Of a stretch of 64,000 nt of DNA, positions 30,389-38,612 are shown piece by piece. The notes below the pieces were generated by a model. That model saw only the letters and a list, made by a program, of their open reading frames with translations, searched no databases and was not told the origin of the DNA. The stretch covers positions 165,924 through 229,923 of the forward strand of contig JAUYAO010000054.1 in NCBI GenBank assembly GCA_030692565.1. Reading direction: 5' to 3'. The DNA is from Nitrospira sp. (GTDB lineage Bacteria > Nitrospirota > Nitrospiria > Nitrospirales > Nitrospiraceae). The translations under genes were made by a program, and so were the position numbers. Position 1 is the first letter of the stretch, and every line of letters starts with the position of its first letter.

Positions 30389-32347
30389 CTAGTCGAGTTG
30401 GACGAATTTCCCGTGTTTGACTTGGAGCAGCGCGAGGGGGCGTTGGAGGGTGCCTTCCGCTCCGAAGCCGGCCGGTCCCATCAGTGTAGGGAGATCGCGC
30501 TGCGTGGTCAGGAATTCTCGAACGGCGTCGCCCGACGTCGCTCCCCGGCGAATCGCTTCCAGGACCAGCTTGGCGGCATCGTACCCTTGCATGGTGAACA
30601 AGGTGGGGCTGCCCTGAAACCGTTTTTGAAATCGTTGAACGAAATCCTGCACGGCGGCATTGGCGCTCTCCGCGAAGAATCCGTCCACAAACACGGCGCC
30701 GTCCACTGTGCGGTCAGCCGTGCGCAGGAAGTCCGGCGAGTTCCATCCGTTGGTTCCCAAGAGCGGGACTTTGACGTCGTGAAAGGCGAGTTGTGCCGCG
30801 AGCAGGCCGATTTCACTGGCGCGGCTGGGAATGAAGATCGCGTCGAAGCCCGGTGTATACAGAATCCGTTTATCGGTCTTGCCGACCGGTTTTCCAGCCG
30901 GACGCGAGGGATCGTAGGGAACCGCGAGGCCGTATTTCTTGAGGTCTTCGGCCTTGAGTCTCTTGATCTGCGGCGAGAAGTCCGAATCGCCCTCTTTGAA
31001 CGATTCCATGGCGATGACTTCGCCCTCATGCTGCCGGACTTCTTGCGCGAAGAGGCGCGCCTGTTCACGGCCATACGTGGTATCGGGGTACAGGATGCAA
31101 AACCGGCGGTAGCCTTGTTCGCCGGTGGCATAGGCTGCGATTCGCTTGGCTTGCAGGGCATGGGTCAGGGTGGTGCTGAAGACGAAGCTTCCCAGTCGTC
31201 GGACATTGGGAAACGTGGCCGCCGGGGTAATCAGCGGGATTTTTGCGCGTTCGGCCATCTCGGCCATCACGGGGAGATTTTTCGAGAGCATCGGCCCGAT
31301 GACGGCCATTGGCCGGTCTTCGTTTAGCAGTGCGGCGTGGTCTTCGAGAAACGAGGGTTTGTCCGACTCGTTGTCTTTCACGATCAGTCCGACGGGCGGC
31401 ATTCCCGACTGTTCGCGCGCGCGTTCGACCGCCAGCTGAATGCCCTCCAGCACTTCATTGGCGAACGGCGCGAGGCGTCCGGACAGCGGCAGGACCGTGG
31501 CGATGAAGAATTGGTTCGCCTTCAGTCTGGTCTTGAGGAGCGCCAGCGTGTCGGCGGCCTTGGAGCCGTAGGGGTGTTCGGGGAATTGCGCGAGAAATTG
31601 TTGAATCTGGCGTTCGGCCAGATGGTCTTCTCCGCGCCCGGTATAGAGCTCGATCAGGCGGATGGCGGCCAGATCGCCGGGGAACGATTTCGGATAGAGG
31701 TCGTGCAGTCGCGTGAGCGCTTTCTTGTCCAGCTTCTCGTTGATGAACTCGCGAATCTGTGCCCGCGTCTCCGCGACGTGCTCTTCGGTACCGGCGGCGC
31801 TCTCTTGGAGCAGGGCTTCGATGGCGCGGACATACTCTTTTTTCTGCACCAGAAATTCGGCGGTGAGCCGGAGGGCTTCGTGCTTCGTGTCTTCGTCGGT
31901 CGTGCCGGTGCGCAATTGTGTGAGCAGGGGCAGCGCCAGATCGATGTTGCCCATTGCCGCGTGGGTGCGGGCCAGCATGATCTTCCCCCGCTCGCTCAAG
32001 TCGGACGCGGGGAATTCAGTCTGCAGCTGGTTCAAGTATTTGATGGCCTCGGAGTATTCCTTCATGTTGTACAGAGCGGCTCCGAGCAGCAGGTAGGTGT
32101 CATCCAAATGCTCCGGGCGCGGGGAGGTTGCGAGAAACCGCCGAAGGACGGTGGCGGCGGACTCTGCCTCGCCCTTGTCGAGCAATCGTTTGGCTTGCGC
32201 AAGCACCGGGGGATCAGGCAGCGGCGCTTTGAGTTCCGTCGCGGGGGCCGGTTGGGGCTGCACCGCGGCTCCTGCCAGGCTCAAGGCCAGGACGACGATC
32301 AAGCGGCGGCAGGCATGCAGTCGTGAGTATGTGCGCTGAGAACCCAT
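30389..32347 (-). CDS. Penicillin-binding-protein-activator-like (LpoA-like) periplasmic protein
   Basis: A 652-aa exported protein. A signal peptide (RRLIVVLALSLAGAAVQ) is followed by TPR-like repeats (about 50-280: LDDTYLLLGAALYNMKEYSEA, KKEYVRAIEALLQE) and a periplasmic binding-protein fold (about 290-652: IATVLPLSGRLAPFANEVLEG, AVIGPMLSKNLPVMAEMAE, DAIFIPSRASEIGLLAAQL). TPR plus type I binding fold is the LpoA arrangement, which activates PBP1A in enterobacteria; the alternative is an ABC amino-acid binding protein with TPR extension. No transporter genes are nearby, favouring the LpoA-like reading. First gene of the M50-trpS operon. Confidence 0.75.
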   Translation of the reverse strand: MGSQRTYSRLHACRRLIVVLALSLAGAAVQPQPAPATELKAPLPDPPVLAQAKRLLDKGEAESAATVLRRFLATSPRPEHLDDTYLLLGAALYNMKEYSEAIKYLNQLQTEFPASDLSERGKIMLARTHAAMGNIDLALPLLTQLRTGTTDEDTKHEALRLTAEFLVQKKEYVRAIEALLQESAAGTEEHVAETRAQIREFINEKLDKKALTRLHDLYPKSFPGDLAAIRLIELYTGRGEDHLAERQIQQFLAQFPEHPYGSKAADTLALLKTRLKANQFFIATVLPLSGRLAPFANEVLEGIQLAVERAREQSGMPPVGLIVKDNESDKPSFLEDHAALLNEDRPMAVIGPMLSKNLPVMAEMAERAKIPLITPAATFPNVRRLGSFVFSTTLTHALQAKRIAAYATGEQGYRRFCILYPDTTYGREQARLFAQEVRQHEGEVIAMESFKEGDSDFSPQIKRLKAEDLKKYGLAVPYDPSRPAGKPVGKTDKRILYTPGFDAIFIPSRASEIGLLAAQLAFHDVKVPLLGTNGWNSPDFLRTADRTVDGAVFVDGFFAESANAAVQDFVQRFQKRFQGSPTLFTMQGYDAAKLVLEAIRRGATSGDAVREFLTTQRDLPTLMGPAGFGAEGTLQRPLALLQVKHGKFVQLD

Positions 32348-32446
32348 TTAGAGGCAGCGATAGGGATGCGGTTGGTTATTAGATGACACGCTGTGACTAG
32401 TATCGGAAAGGGTGCGGAGGTGTCAAGGAGAACCGCGGTTGGTTCG

Positions 32447-32475
32447 TTGAGTTCACCTGGCGAGTTGGCTATAGT
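32447..32475 (+). promoter_or_regulatory. Probable sigma-70 promoter of the Xer recombinase gene
   Basis: TTGAGT (32447-32452) and TATAGT (32470-32475) are spaced by 17 bases, in the divergent region between the LpoA-like and Xer genes, 67 bases before the ATG. Confidence 0.5.
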
Positions 32476-32542
32476 CTGCCGATAGGCAGGCTGCGGTGCT
32501 CGCAGCGGTGCTGATTTGCCTGTTCCTCGTGCGACTCTTCTT

Positions 32543-33472
32543 ATGGTTACATCGACCAATCAAATCCTTGCCCCGCTGGCTGAACGCTATCTCGGGCATC
32601 TTCGCGTTGAAGGCGGATTATCGGTCAACACGCTGGAAGCCTATCGGCGCGATCTGCACAAGTTGCAGTCATTTCTTGTTCCGCACCGGATCGGAATGGG
32701 GGAGGCGGTCGCGCCGCACCAGCTCGCCGGATTTCTCGCGACCTTGAAAGATCAGCGCCTGGCCTCGGCGTCGATGGCGCGTACGCTGTCGACGTTACGG
32801 GGCTGGTTTCGCTTTCTCGTGCGCGAAGGATTGCTGCCTGCCAGCCCGATGCAGGATCTGTCGGTGGCCCGGCGGGCAGTCCGGTTGCCTAAAACGCTGA
32901 CAATGGCGGAGGTTACGGCGCTCTTAGATTTGCCTCCGTTGCCCGTATTGGAGGATCAGCGCGACCGCACGATGCTGGAGTTGATGTATGCGTCGGGATT
33001 GCGCGTTTCTGAGTTAGTGTCGGTGGAACTGGTGCGTCTTGATTTGGGCGTGGGTTGTCTGCGGATTCTCGGGAAGGGTTCAAAGGAGCGCCTGGTCCCG
33101 ATCGGCGAAGCTGCGAGAGAGGCGCTGGCGCACTATGTCGATCACGTTCGCTCTGCCATTTTGAATCGGCGGGCGTCGCGGGCGCTCTTTGTGTCTCGGC
33201 GCGGGGGACCGTTAACCAGGCAGGCCTTTTGGAAAATCGTGAGCCGGCGCGCCAAGCGCGCGGGGATTGCCAAGCCCATTTCGCCCCACATGCTGCGACA
33301 TTCGTTCGCCACGCACTTGCTTGAAGGGGGCGCCGATTTGCGTGCGGTGCAGGCGATGCTCGGCCATGCGGATATTGCCACGACGCAGATCTACACCCAT
33401 GTTGAGCGGGGCCGGCTGAAACAGGTTCATCGGAGATTTTTCCCTCGGCAGGCCGGGACTCTTAAGAAATAA
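32543..33472 (+). CDS. xerD: Tyrosine recombinase XerD-like
   Basis: A 309-aa site-specific recombinase. The N-terminal SAM-like core-binding domain (LRVEGGLSVNTLEAYRRDL, about 20-100) is followed by the catalytic domain with all family residues: Arg154 (SGLRVSEL), Lys (GKGSKERLVP), HMLRHSFATHLL with His and Arg, LGHADIATTQ with His, and the nucleophile Tyr284 (IYTHVERG). XerC/XerD resolve chromosome dimers at dif. Length and HMLRHSFATHLLEGGADLR favour XerD over phage integrases. I see no dif site in the window. The ATG at 32543 was preferred over a TTG at 32516. The two tRNA genes follow. Confidence 0.9.
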   Translation: MVTSTNQILAPLAERYLGHLRVEGGLSVNTLEAYRRDLHKLQSFLVPHRIGMGEAVAPHQLAGFLATLKDQRLASASMARTLSTLRGWFRFLVREGLLPASPMQDLSVARRAVRLPKTLTMAEVTALLDLPPLPVLEDQRDRTMLELMYASGLRVSELVSVELVRLDLGVGCLRILGKGSKERLVPIGEAAREALAHYVDHVRSAILNRRASRALFVSRRGGPLTRQAFWKIVSRRAKRAGIAKPISPHMLRHSFATHLLEGGADLRAVQAMLGHADIATTQIYTHVERGRLKQVHRRFFPRQAGTLKK

Positions 33473-33552
33473 GCATCCTGCCGCCGGCGAGTCGCGACGA
33501 ATGAAAAGACTGCAGGAACCCAAGAAAACTGCAAGAAGAGTGCGAGAATCGG

Positions 33553-33581
33553 TTGACAAGGCCGGATGGACTTGGTAGCAT
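33553..33581 (+). promoter_or_regulatory. Promoter of the tRNA-Val/tRNA-Asp unit
   Basis: TTGACA (33553-33558) and TAGCAT (33576-33581) with a 17-base spacer end 23 bases before the tRNA-Val gene. Confidence 0.55.
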
Positions 33582-33604
33582 CCGCCAACGTTGCTAAGAA
33601 AAAC

Positions 33605-33680
33605 GGGCGGATAGCTCAGTTGGTAGAGCGCCACCTTTACACGGTGGATGTCGCAGGTTCGATCCCTGTTCCGCCTACCA
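33605..33680 (+). tRNA. tRNA-Val (anticodon TAC)
   Basis: A 76-base cloverleaf with CCA encoded. The acceptor stem pairs GGGCGGA with TCCGCCT (one G-T pair), the D arm is GCTCAGTTGGTAGAGC, the anticodon stem is CCACC/GGTGG around TTTACAC, giving anticodon TAC, and the T arm is CAGGTTCGATCCCTG. It reads GUA and wobble partners. It lies 127 bases before tRNA-Asp, and a good sigma-70 promoter sits just upstream. Confidence 0.96.
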
Positions 33681-33807
33681 GAGGTAAGCTGGTGTGTGGG
33701 GGCAGATCGAAAAAGGAAGATAGCACCATTTCTGATTTCGGGACTTGAACGGCTGCTCTGTCAATCGTCTTGTCGTTCCGACCATCCGCCGTATAGAAGA
33801 ATCGCGA

Positions 33808-33884
33808 GGGGCCGTCGTTCAGCTGGTTAGGACGCCAGATTGTCAATCTGGAGGTCGCGGGTTCAAATCCCGTCGGCCCCGCCA
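33808..33884 (+). tRNA. tRNA-Asp (anticodon GTC)
   Basis: A 77-base cloverleaf with CCA encoded. Acceptor GGGGCCG pairs perfectly with CGGCCCC; the anticodon arm CCAGA-TTGTCAA-TCTGG gives GTC; the T arm is GCGGGTTCAAATCCCGT. A T-rich run (ATTTTTCTTC) follows directly, which may help end transcription. tolQ starts 74 bases on. Confidence 0.96.
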
Positions 33885-33958
33885 TTTTTCTTCAGGGTTG
33901 AGCACACTCCATCACACTACGGTGTGTCATGAATAGAGGAGGGAGACGCTAGCGTCCT

Positions 33959-34651
33959 ATGTTCCAGTCAGGTCCCATGGCTCTCATTGGATCACTGGGC
34001 GTGGTGTCGAAAGTCGTTCTCTTTCTTCTCCTCCTGCTGTCAGTCGTATCCTGGGCCGTGATTCTCCTCAAGTTGAAAGTCTTCAAATCCGCCGACGCAG
34101 AAGACCGGCGGTTCATGACTGTGCTTTTGAAAGCCAAGGATGTCGATGAAGTAGTGCGCCATGCCCAGCGTTCGACCGGCAGCCCGTGCGCCAAGATTTT
34201 CCATGGTGTGGTCGATCGGCTTGGGACAGGGCGCGAGGCTCAGGACGGTGGAGGCGCTCTTCCTGTAGACCGCCACATCATGGAGCGCACCGCGCAACAT
34301 ATCGCGCAGGGACAGCTCTCTCACCTTGAATCGTATCTTCCCTTTCTTGCCACGACGGGAAATATCAGCCCGTTCGTCGGATTGCTCGGGACGGTGATGG
34401 GAATCATCGATTCGTTCAGAGAAATCGGTTCGCAGGGGACGGCCAGTATTGCCGCGGTCGCGCCCGGCGTGTCCGAAGCCCTGGTGGCCACGGCGGCCGG
34501 GCTGTTCACGGCGATTCCCGCGGTCATCGCCTACAATTACTTTCTGTCCCGTATCCGCGGCACCGCGTTCCGCATGGATACGGTGACGGTCGAGCTTCTG
34601 ACGTTGATGGCACCGAAGGCTAAGCCGGCTACCATAGGGACGAAGGGATGA
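33959..34651 (+). CDS. tolQ: TolQ, MotA/TolQ/ExbB proton channel family
   Basis: A 230-aa inner-membrane protein, stator part of the Tol-Pal motor that uses the proton gradient to pull the outer membrane in at division. Three membrane segments are seen: VVLFLLLLLSVVSWAVILLK near residue 20, then TTGNISPFVGLLGTVMGII and ALVATAAGLFTAIPAVIAY. These last two carry the family residues that line the channel. The gene starts the tolQ-R-A-B-pal-cpoB cluster and its stop overlaps the tolR start (ATGA at 34648). Membership in Tol rather than ExbB or MotA is fixed by the neighbours. Confidence 0.94.
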   Translation: MFQSGPMALIGSLGVVSKVVLFLLLLLSVVSWAVILLKLKVFKSADAEDRRFMTVLLKAKDVDEVVRHAQRSTGSPCAKIFHGVVDRLGTGREAQDGGGALPVDRHIMERTAQHIAQGQLSHLESYLPFLATTGNISPFVGLLGTVMGIIDSFREIGSQGTASIAAVAPGVSEALVATAAGLFTAIPAVIAYNYFLSRIRGTAFRMDTVTVELLTLMAPKAKPATIGTKG

Positions 34652-35091
34652 TTCTCGAGACACGCCAGCGCCGGTTCATGGCGGAAATCAACATTATCCC
34701 CCTGGTCGATGTCGTGTTGGTGTTGCTGGTCATTTTCATGGTGACGGCGCCGATGCTCTACCGGGGCATGGATATCAAGTTGCCGGTGTCCGCGTCGAAC
34801 ACGATCAAGCCTGAAATTCGGGCGGTGCTGACGATCGAAAAGGATCAACGCCTGTATCTCGATAAGGATCAGGTGAGCGCCGTCCAATTAGAACGCAAGT
34901 TGAAGCTTCTCAAAGAAGAGCACGCCGATGTCTCGGTCTATCTGCGGGCCGATCGCGACGTGCCCTATGGCGTGGTGATTCAGGTGATGGACGGGGTGAA
35001 GAAGGCTGGAATTGAGAAATTGGGGATGGTGACGGATCCTGCCGGCCCTGAACGGGTGACTGACGTGGCGATCCCGCGTCGAAATAAATAG
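34648..35091 (+). CDS. tolR: TolR, ExbD/TolR family
   Basis: A 147-aa protein with one N-terminal membrane segment (INIIPLVDVVLVLLVIFMVTAP) holding the essential Asp in PLVDVVLVLL, and a periplasmic domain (about 50-140). With TolQ it makes the proton-driven motor. Its last 37 codons are repeated twice downstream in diverged form; the real tail ends VTDVAIPRRNK. Overlaps tolQ by 4 bases. The tolA gene now starts 358 bases later because of the repeat array, instead of the expected few bases. Confidence 0.94.
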   Translation: MILETRQRRFMAEINIIPLVDVVLVLLVIFMVTAPMLYRGMDIKLPVSASNTIKPEIRAVLTIEKDQRLYLDKDQVSAVQLERKLKLLKEEHADVSVYLRADRDVPYGVVIQVMDGVKKAGIEKLGMVTDPAGPERVTDVAIPRRNK

Positions 35092-35486
35092 GACATCGGT
35101 TGGCCATGGTACAGGTTGCAGCGCACTCTCGGGCCTGGCTGGTAGGGTCGCCCAGGTGACGGACAAAATGAAGCTGCCTGGGGAGCGAGAATGTAGGCTG
35201 GTGACCGATTCTATCGGGCCCAACCGGGTGACAGACGTGGCGATCCCGCGTCGAAATAAATAGGACATCGGTTGGCCAGGGTACAGGTTGCAGCGCACTC
35301 CCGGGCTTGGCTGGTAGGGTCGCCCAGGTGACGGACAAAATGAAGCTGCCTGGGGAGCGAGAATGTAGGCTGGTGACCGATTCTATCGGGCCCAACCGGG
35401 TGACGGACGTGGCAATCCCGCGTCGAAATAAATAGGACATCGGTTGGCCATGGTACAGGTTGCAGCGCACTCTCGGGCCTGGCTGG
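34981..35486. repeat. Three tandem 172-bp units spanning the tolR-tolA junction
   Basis: Unit 0 (34981-35142) is the true tolR tail followed by a tolA start; units 1 and 2 (35153-35314 and 35325-35486) repeat it at offsets of exactly 172 and 344 bases, joined by a 10-base TAGGGTCGCC. Units 1 and 2 differ at about five positions. Against the real tail they are diverged upstream and nearly identical from CGGGTGAC to the tolA start. Each unit keeps a tolR-like stop (AATAAATAG), AGGA and a tolA start, except that unit 1's ATG has become AGG. Upstream tolA starts terminate after 17 codons at a TGA at 35157. No other gene lies in 35092-35449. Confidence 0.92.
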
Positions 35487-36487
35487 ATGAGGGACTGCAG
35501 GGCCAGTTGACCAGCCGCTTGAAGCGGGCGGTGGTGTGGTCGGTAGCGCTTCACCTGGGCGTCTTTATTCTCGTCATCTGGGTGCGGTTACCGCAGCATG
35601 GCGAGCGGCCGTTGGCATCTATCGAGATTTCACTGGCCAGCCTGCCGACTCCTCCGGTCAAGGCGGCTGAGCCCGTTAAAGCGGTTGAGCCGGTCAAAAC
35701 GCCGGTGAAGCAGGTAGAGACTCCGGTGCCGCCGCCTCCGGTGAAAGCCGCTCCAGTGGCGCCGCCCGTAGTTCAGCGAGAAGCGGCTGCTCCTTCCAAG
35801 CCCGCGCAAAATCCGATGCGCGATCTCTTGAAGGATATTGAGTTGCCTCCGGACGCTCCGAAGTTTGGCGACTACAGTCCGGCCGAGAAGTTGAAAAAAG
35901 TTCAGGAACCGGCGGTTGCGAATGTTCCCAAGCTGAAGTTGCCGGATGTTCCGGTGGTGTCCGAGGCGAAGGTCGCAACAAAGAAGCCGGCGGACACGAA
36001 GCCGCGGCCGTCTCTGACCGACGAACTCAATCGGGAGCTGGACGAAGAGCTCAATAAGATTAAAAAACTGGAGTTGCCGAAAGAATCCAAGGCGGCCCCC
36101 GCAGAATCTCAGCCGACGCCGGCGCCTCAACTTGAAGCGAAGGCGCCGAGCGTGAAGGCGGTGGATACGGCATTGAAGGTTCCCGGGATGACTCCCGGGT
36201 CCAATGTCTACTTGGCGCAGGTTCGCCGGAAGATCAGCAGTATGTGGGCTGCGCCTCCGGTTGATGTGACGGCGCAGACCTACCGGGTGGTGGTGAAGTT
36301 TCGATTGCATCGGGATGGGAGCGTGAGTGGAGTGTCGGTCGAGCAGTCGTCTGGAAACGAGTATTTCGATTTGGCGGGGAAGCGGGCGGTGGTGACAGCC
36401 AATCCTCTGCCGATGTTTCCGGCGGACCTCACCGAATCCTACTTCGATGCGCACTTCACGTTTACTGTGGGAGAACAAAACGGATAA
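35450..36487 (+). CDS. tolA: TolA/TonB-type energy transducer
   Basis: A 345-aa protein: one N-terminal membrane segment (VVWSVALHLGVFILVIWVRL), a long Pro/Lys/Glu-rich spacer (about 55-240, with repeated KAAEPVKAVEPVK-type units and EELNKIKKLELPKE), and a C-terminal TonB-like domain (YLAQVRRKISSMWAAP, YRVVVKFRLHRDGSVSGV, about 245-345). It links the TolQR motor to Pal and TolB across the periplasm. Start taken as ATG at 35450; a TTG at 35444 has a better distance to AGGA and is a real alternative. Two dead copies of this start lie upstream in the repeat array. Confidence 0.9.
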   Translation: MVQVAAHSRAWLDEGLQGQLTSRLKRAVVWSVALHLGVFILVIWVRLPQHGERPLASIEISLASLPTPPVKAAEPVKAVEPVKTPVKQVETPVPPPPVKAAPVAPPVVQREAAAPSKPAQNPMRDLLKDIELPPDAPKFGDYSPAEKLKKVQEPAVANVPKLKLPDVPVVSEAKVATKKPADTKPRPSLTDELNRELDEELNKIKKLELPKESKAAPAESQPTPAPQLEAKAPSVKAVDTALKVPGMTPGSNVYLAQVRRKISSMWAAPPVDVTAQTYRVVVKFRLHRDGSVSGVSVEQSSGNEYFDLAGKRAVVTANPLPMFPADLTESYFDAHFTFTVGEQNG

Positions 36488-36490
36488 CCC

Positions 36491-37813
36491 ATGACATTCC
36501 GAATGTGGCGCATGTTGGGTTGCTTGGTGCTGGTCGGGCTCATCGGGATCATCGAGTCCGGTGCGGCCGATGTGTTTCTTGAAGCGACCAGGCCCGATTT
36601 CCAAAAGATTCCTCTGGGCGTGATTGGGATCCAGAGCGCCGGTGGTCCGGAGTGGCTGGGGGGACGGCTCGAAGAGGTGCTGAAGGCCGATATCCGGCGA
36701 TCGCTCGTGTTTTCCCTCGTGGATCTCCCGAGTCTCGGGATCAAGGTGCGGGATGTAGGCACCGGCCCACATCCGGCGTTCAAACAGGCCAAAGAAAACG
36801 GTGTCTCGGTGCTGGTCTGGGGAAGGGCCGGTGCGAAAGACGGGGATAAGGACGCCGATGTCAGTATGGACGGATTCGTCTATGATGGCGAATCGGACGA
36901 GATTGTGGGCGGAAAGCGCTACGTCGGGTCTTCTTCGGTTGTCCGTCTGATGGCCCATCGCTTCGCGGATGAATTAGTGTTTCGGTATACCGGTGAACCG
37001 GGCATTGCCCGCACGAAAATTGCTTACGTGTCCGAGCAGGGAACGGCGCGGGAGCTGTTTGTGATGGACTATGACGGGTATGAGCCACGCCAGCTGACCT
37101 CGGATGGCTTCTTGAATCTGATGCCGCGCTGGTCGCCCGATCGCCGCTTTCTGGTGTTTACGGCCTATCGCAATCGCAACACGCAGGATATCGATATGAT
37201 CGAATTAGCCACCGGAAAACGGTGGACGATTGTGTCGTTGGCTGGATTGAATATCACGCCGGCGCTGTCCCCCGATGGCAACTTCCTGGCATTCGCGTCG
37301 AGTCACGAGGGGAATTCAGAGCTGTACAAGCTGGATACCAGAACGAAGGCCATGCAGCGCATGACGACGCACGCCTCAGGAGATCTCTCACCGTCCTGGG
37401 CTCCCTCAGGACGGGAACTGGCGTTTGCATCGGATCGGAGTGGGGGCCCACAGATATTTCTCATGAGCGCCGATGGCACCAATGTTCGTCGCCTGACGTT
37501 TGAGGGGGACTACAACGCGGCACCGGCTTGGTCGCCGCGGGGAAACTGGATTGCGTATGTGTGCCGGACGCCCAAAAAAGAGTATAAGTTGTGCCTCATC
37601 ACGCCGGACGGGCAGAAGCGTGTGCAACTCACGGCAGGGCCTGGGGTTGAGGATTCACCATCCTGGTCTCCGGACGGCAGGCATCTGGTTTTTAGTTCGA
37701 CCGTCGATGGGAAGAGCCAGATTTATATGATCAATGCAGACGGAAAAGATTTGGAGCGGGTCACATTTACTGGCACGCACAACAGTGCGCCGGCCTGGTC
37801 GCCGGCGTCGTAA
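36491..37813 (+). CDS. tolB: TolB, periplasmic beta-propeller
   Basis: A 440-aa exported protein. A signal peptide (MLGCLVLVGLIGIIESGAA) precedes the N-terminal alpha-beta domain (about 30-160) and a six-bladed WD40-like propeller whose blades show the repeated TolB signature: MPRWSPDRRFLVFTAYR, TPALSPDGNFLAFASS, SPSWAPSGRELAFASDRSG, APAWSPRGNWIAYV, SPSWSPDGRHLVFSS and a final SAPAWSPAS. It binds Pal and competes with peptidoglycan. It ends with that last repeat, the family's usual length. Starts 4 bases after tolA, so translation is linked. Confidence 0.95.
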   Translation: MTFRMWRMLGCLVLVGLIGIIESGAADVFLEATRPDFQKIPLGVIGIQSAGGPEWLGGRLEEVLKADIRRSLVFSLVDLPSLGIKVRDVGTGPHPAFKQAKENGVSVLVWGRAGAKDGDKDADVSMDGFVYDGESDEIVGGKRYVGSSSVVRLMAHRFADELVFRYTGEPGIARTKIAYVSEQGTARELFVMDYDGYEPRQLTSDGFLNLMPRWSPDRRFLVFTAYRNRNTQDIDMIELATGKRWTIVSLAGLNITPALSPDGNFLAFASSHEGNSELYKLDTRTKAMQRMTTHASGDLSPSWAPSGRELAFASDRSGGPQIFLMSADGTNVRRLTFEGDYNAAPAWSPRGNWIAYVCRTPKKEYKLCLITPDGQKRVQLTAGPGVEDSPSWSPDGRHLVFSSTVDGKSQIYMINADGKDLERVTFTGTHNSAPAWSPAS

Positions 37814-37898
37814 TTCACCTGGTCGATACACACGATCACACATTGAAGATGTCTCGCCGGATAGGCCGGGAGAGGTCTCTAGAAGAAGGAGCGAATCT

Positions 37899-38606
37899 AT
37901 GAGCGCGACGTTATCACAATGGTCGATTCCGATGCTGGCCGGTCTGTTGCTGGTCACGATGCCGGGTTGCTCGAAGAAGTCCGTGCAATCAGGCGGGGAC
38001 ACCCAGTCCTCACAGGCCGGCATGGCCAAGGGAACTCCCGGTGCCGGCGGAACAGGCGGATCAACTGGATCAACCGGTGGCGGAGTCAGCTCCAATTTTC
38101 CTGACACCTCGCTGGCCGGTCGCGACGGATCAGGCGGGTTGCGCGGACTCGATAAGAATCCCGGCGAGGAGCGCGTGAACGGCGGGACAATGATGGCGAA
38201 GCTGGATCCTTCCCAGAGCGGCCGGCAGATGGATGAAATCCGGTCCGAGCAAGCCGCCGCGGATGCGGCTGGATTGCGAGATGTGTTCTTCGGCTATGAT
38301 AGCTTTGCGATTTCAGAGGAAGGGCGGCAGGCTCTGGCCCGCAATGCGGAGTGGATCAGGGCGAATCCGGGGGCGCAGTTGAAGATTGAGGGCCATTGCG
38401 ATGAGCGCGGAACGTCAGCCTATAACCTGGTGCTGGGCGAGAAGCGAGCGAAGGCGGCCCGGAACTATTTGGTGGAGCTCGGTGTGAGCGCCAATCGTTT
38501 GGGCGTCGTGTCGTATGGGAAAGAGCGGCCGTTTTGCAAAGACCACAGCGAAGCCTGCTATGCCCAGAATCGTCGCGGCCATGTGGTCGTGAAGTCCGGG
38601 AAGTAA
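37899..38606 (+). CDS. pal: Pal, peptidoglycan-associated lipoprotein
   Basis: A 235-aa outer-membrane lipoprotein. Signal and lipobox are MLAGLLLVTMPGC (Cys near 24). A Gly/Ser/Thr-rich linker (about 30-75, with GAGGTGGSTGSTGGG) leads to the OmpA-like domain (about 125-235): VFFGYDSFAISEEGRQAL, LKIEGHCDERGTSAYN with the diaminopimelate-contact Asp and Arg, and LGEKRAKAARNYLV. It anchors the outer membrane to peptidoglycan and is the target of TolA/TolB. ATG at 37899 is preceded by AGAAGGAG. The upstream in-frame ATG lies within tolB. Confidence 0.95.
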   Translation: MSATLSQWSIPMLAGLLLVTMPGCSKKSVQSGGDTQSSQAGMAKGTPGAGGTGGSTGSTGGGVSSNFPDTSLAGRDGSGGLRGLDKNPGEERVNGGTMMAKLDPSQSGRQMDEIRSEQAAADAAGLRDVFFGYDSFAISEEGRQALARNAEWIRANPGAQLKIEGHCDERGTSAYNLVLGEKRAKAARNYLVELGVSANRLGVVSYGKERPFCKDHSEACYAQNRRGHVVVKSGK

Positions 38607-38612
38607 GATCGT

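Noticed and set aside
34981..35486. CRISPR-like regular spacing
   Set aside because: Units are 172 bp of gene-end sequence with no short palindromic repeats or variable spacers, and no cas genes are present.
34910..35554. A 214-aa minus-strand frame with internal repeats opposite tolR-tolA
   Set aside because: It is the antisense of the 172-bp tandem units; its repeats come from the DNA repeats and not from a repetitive protein.
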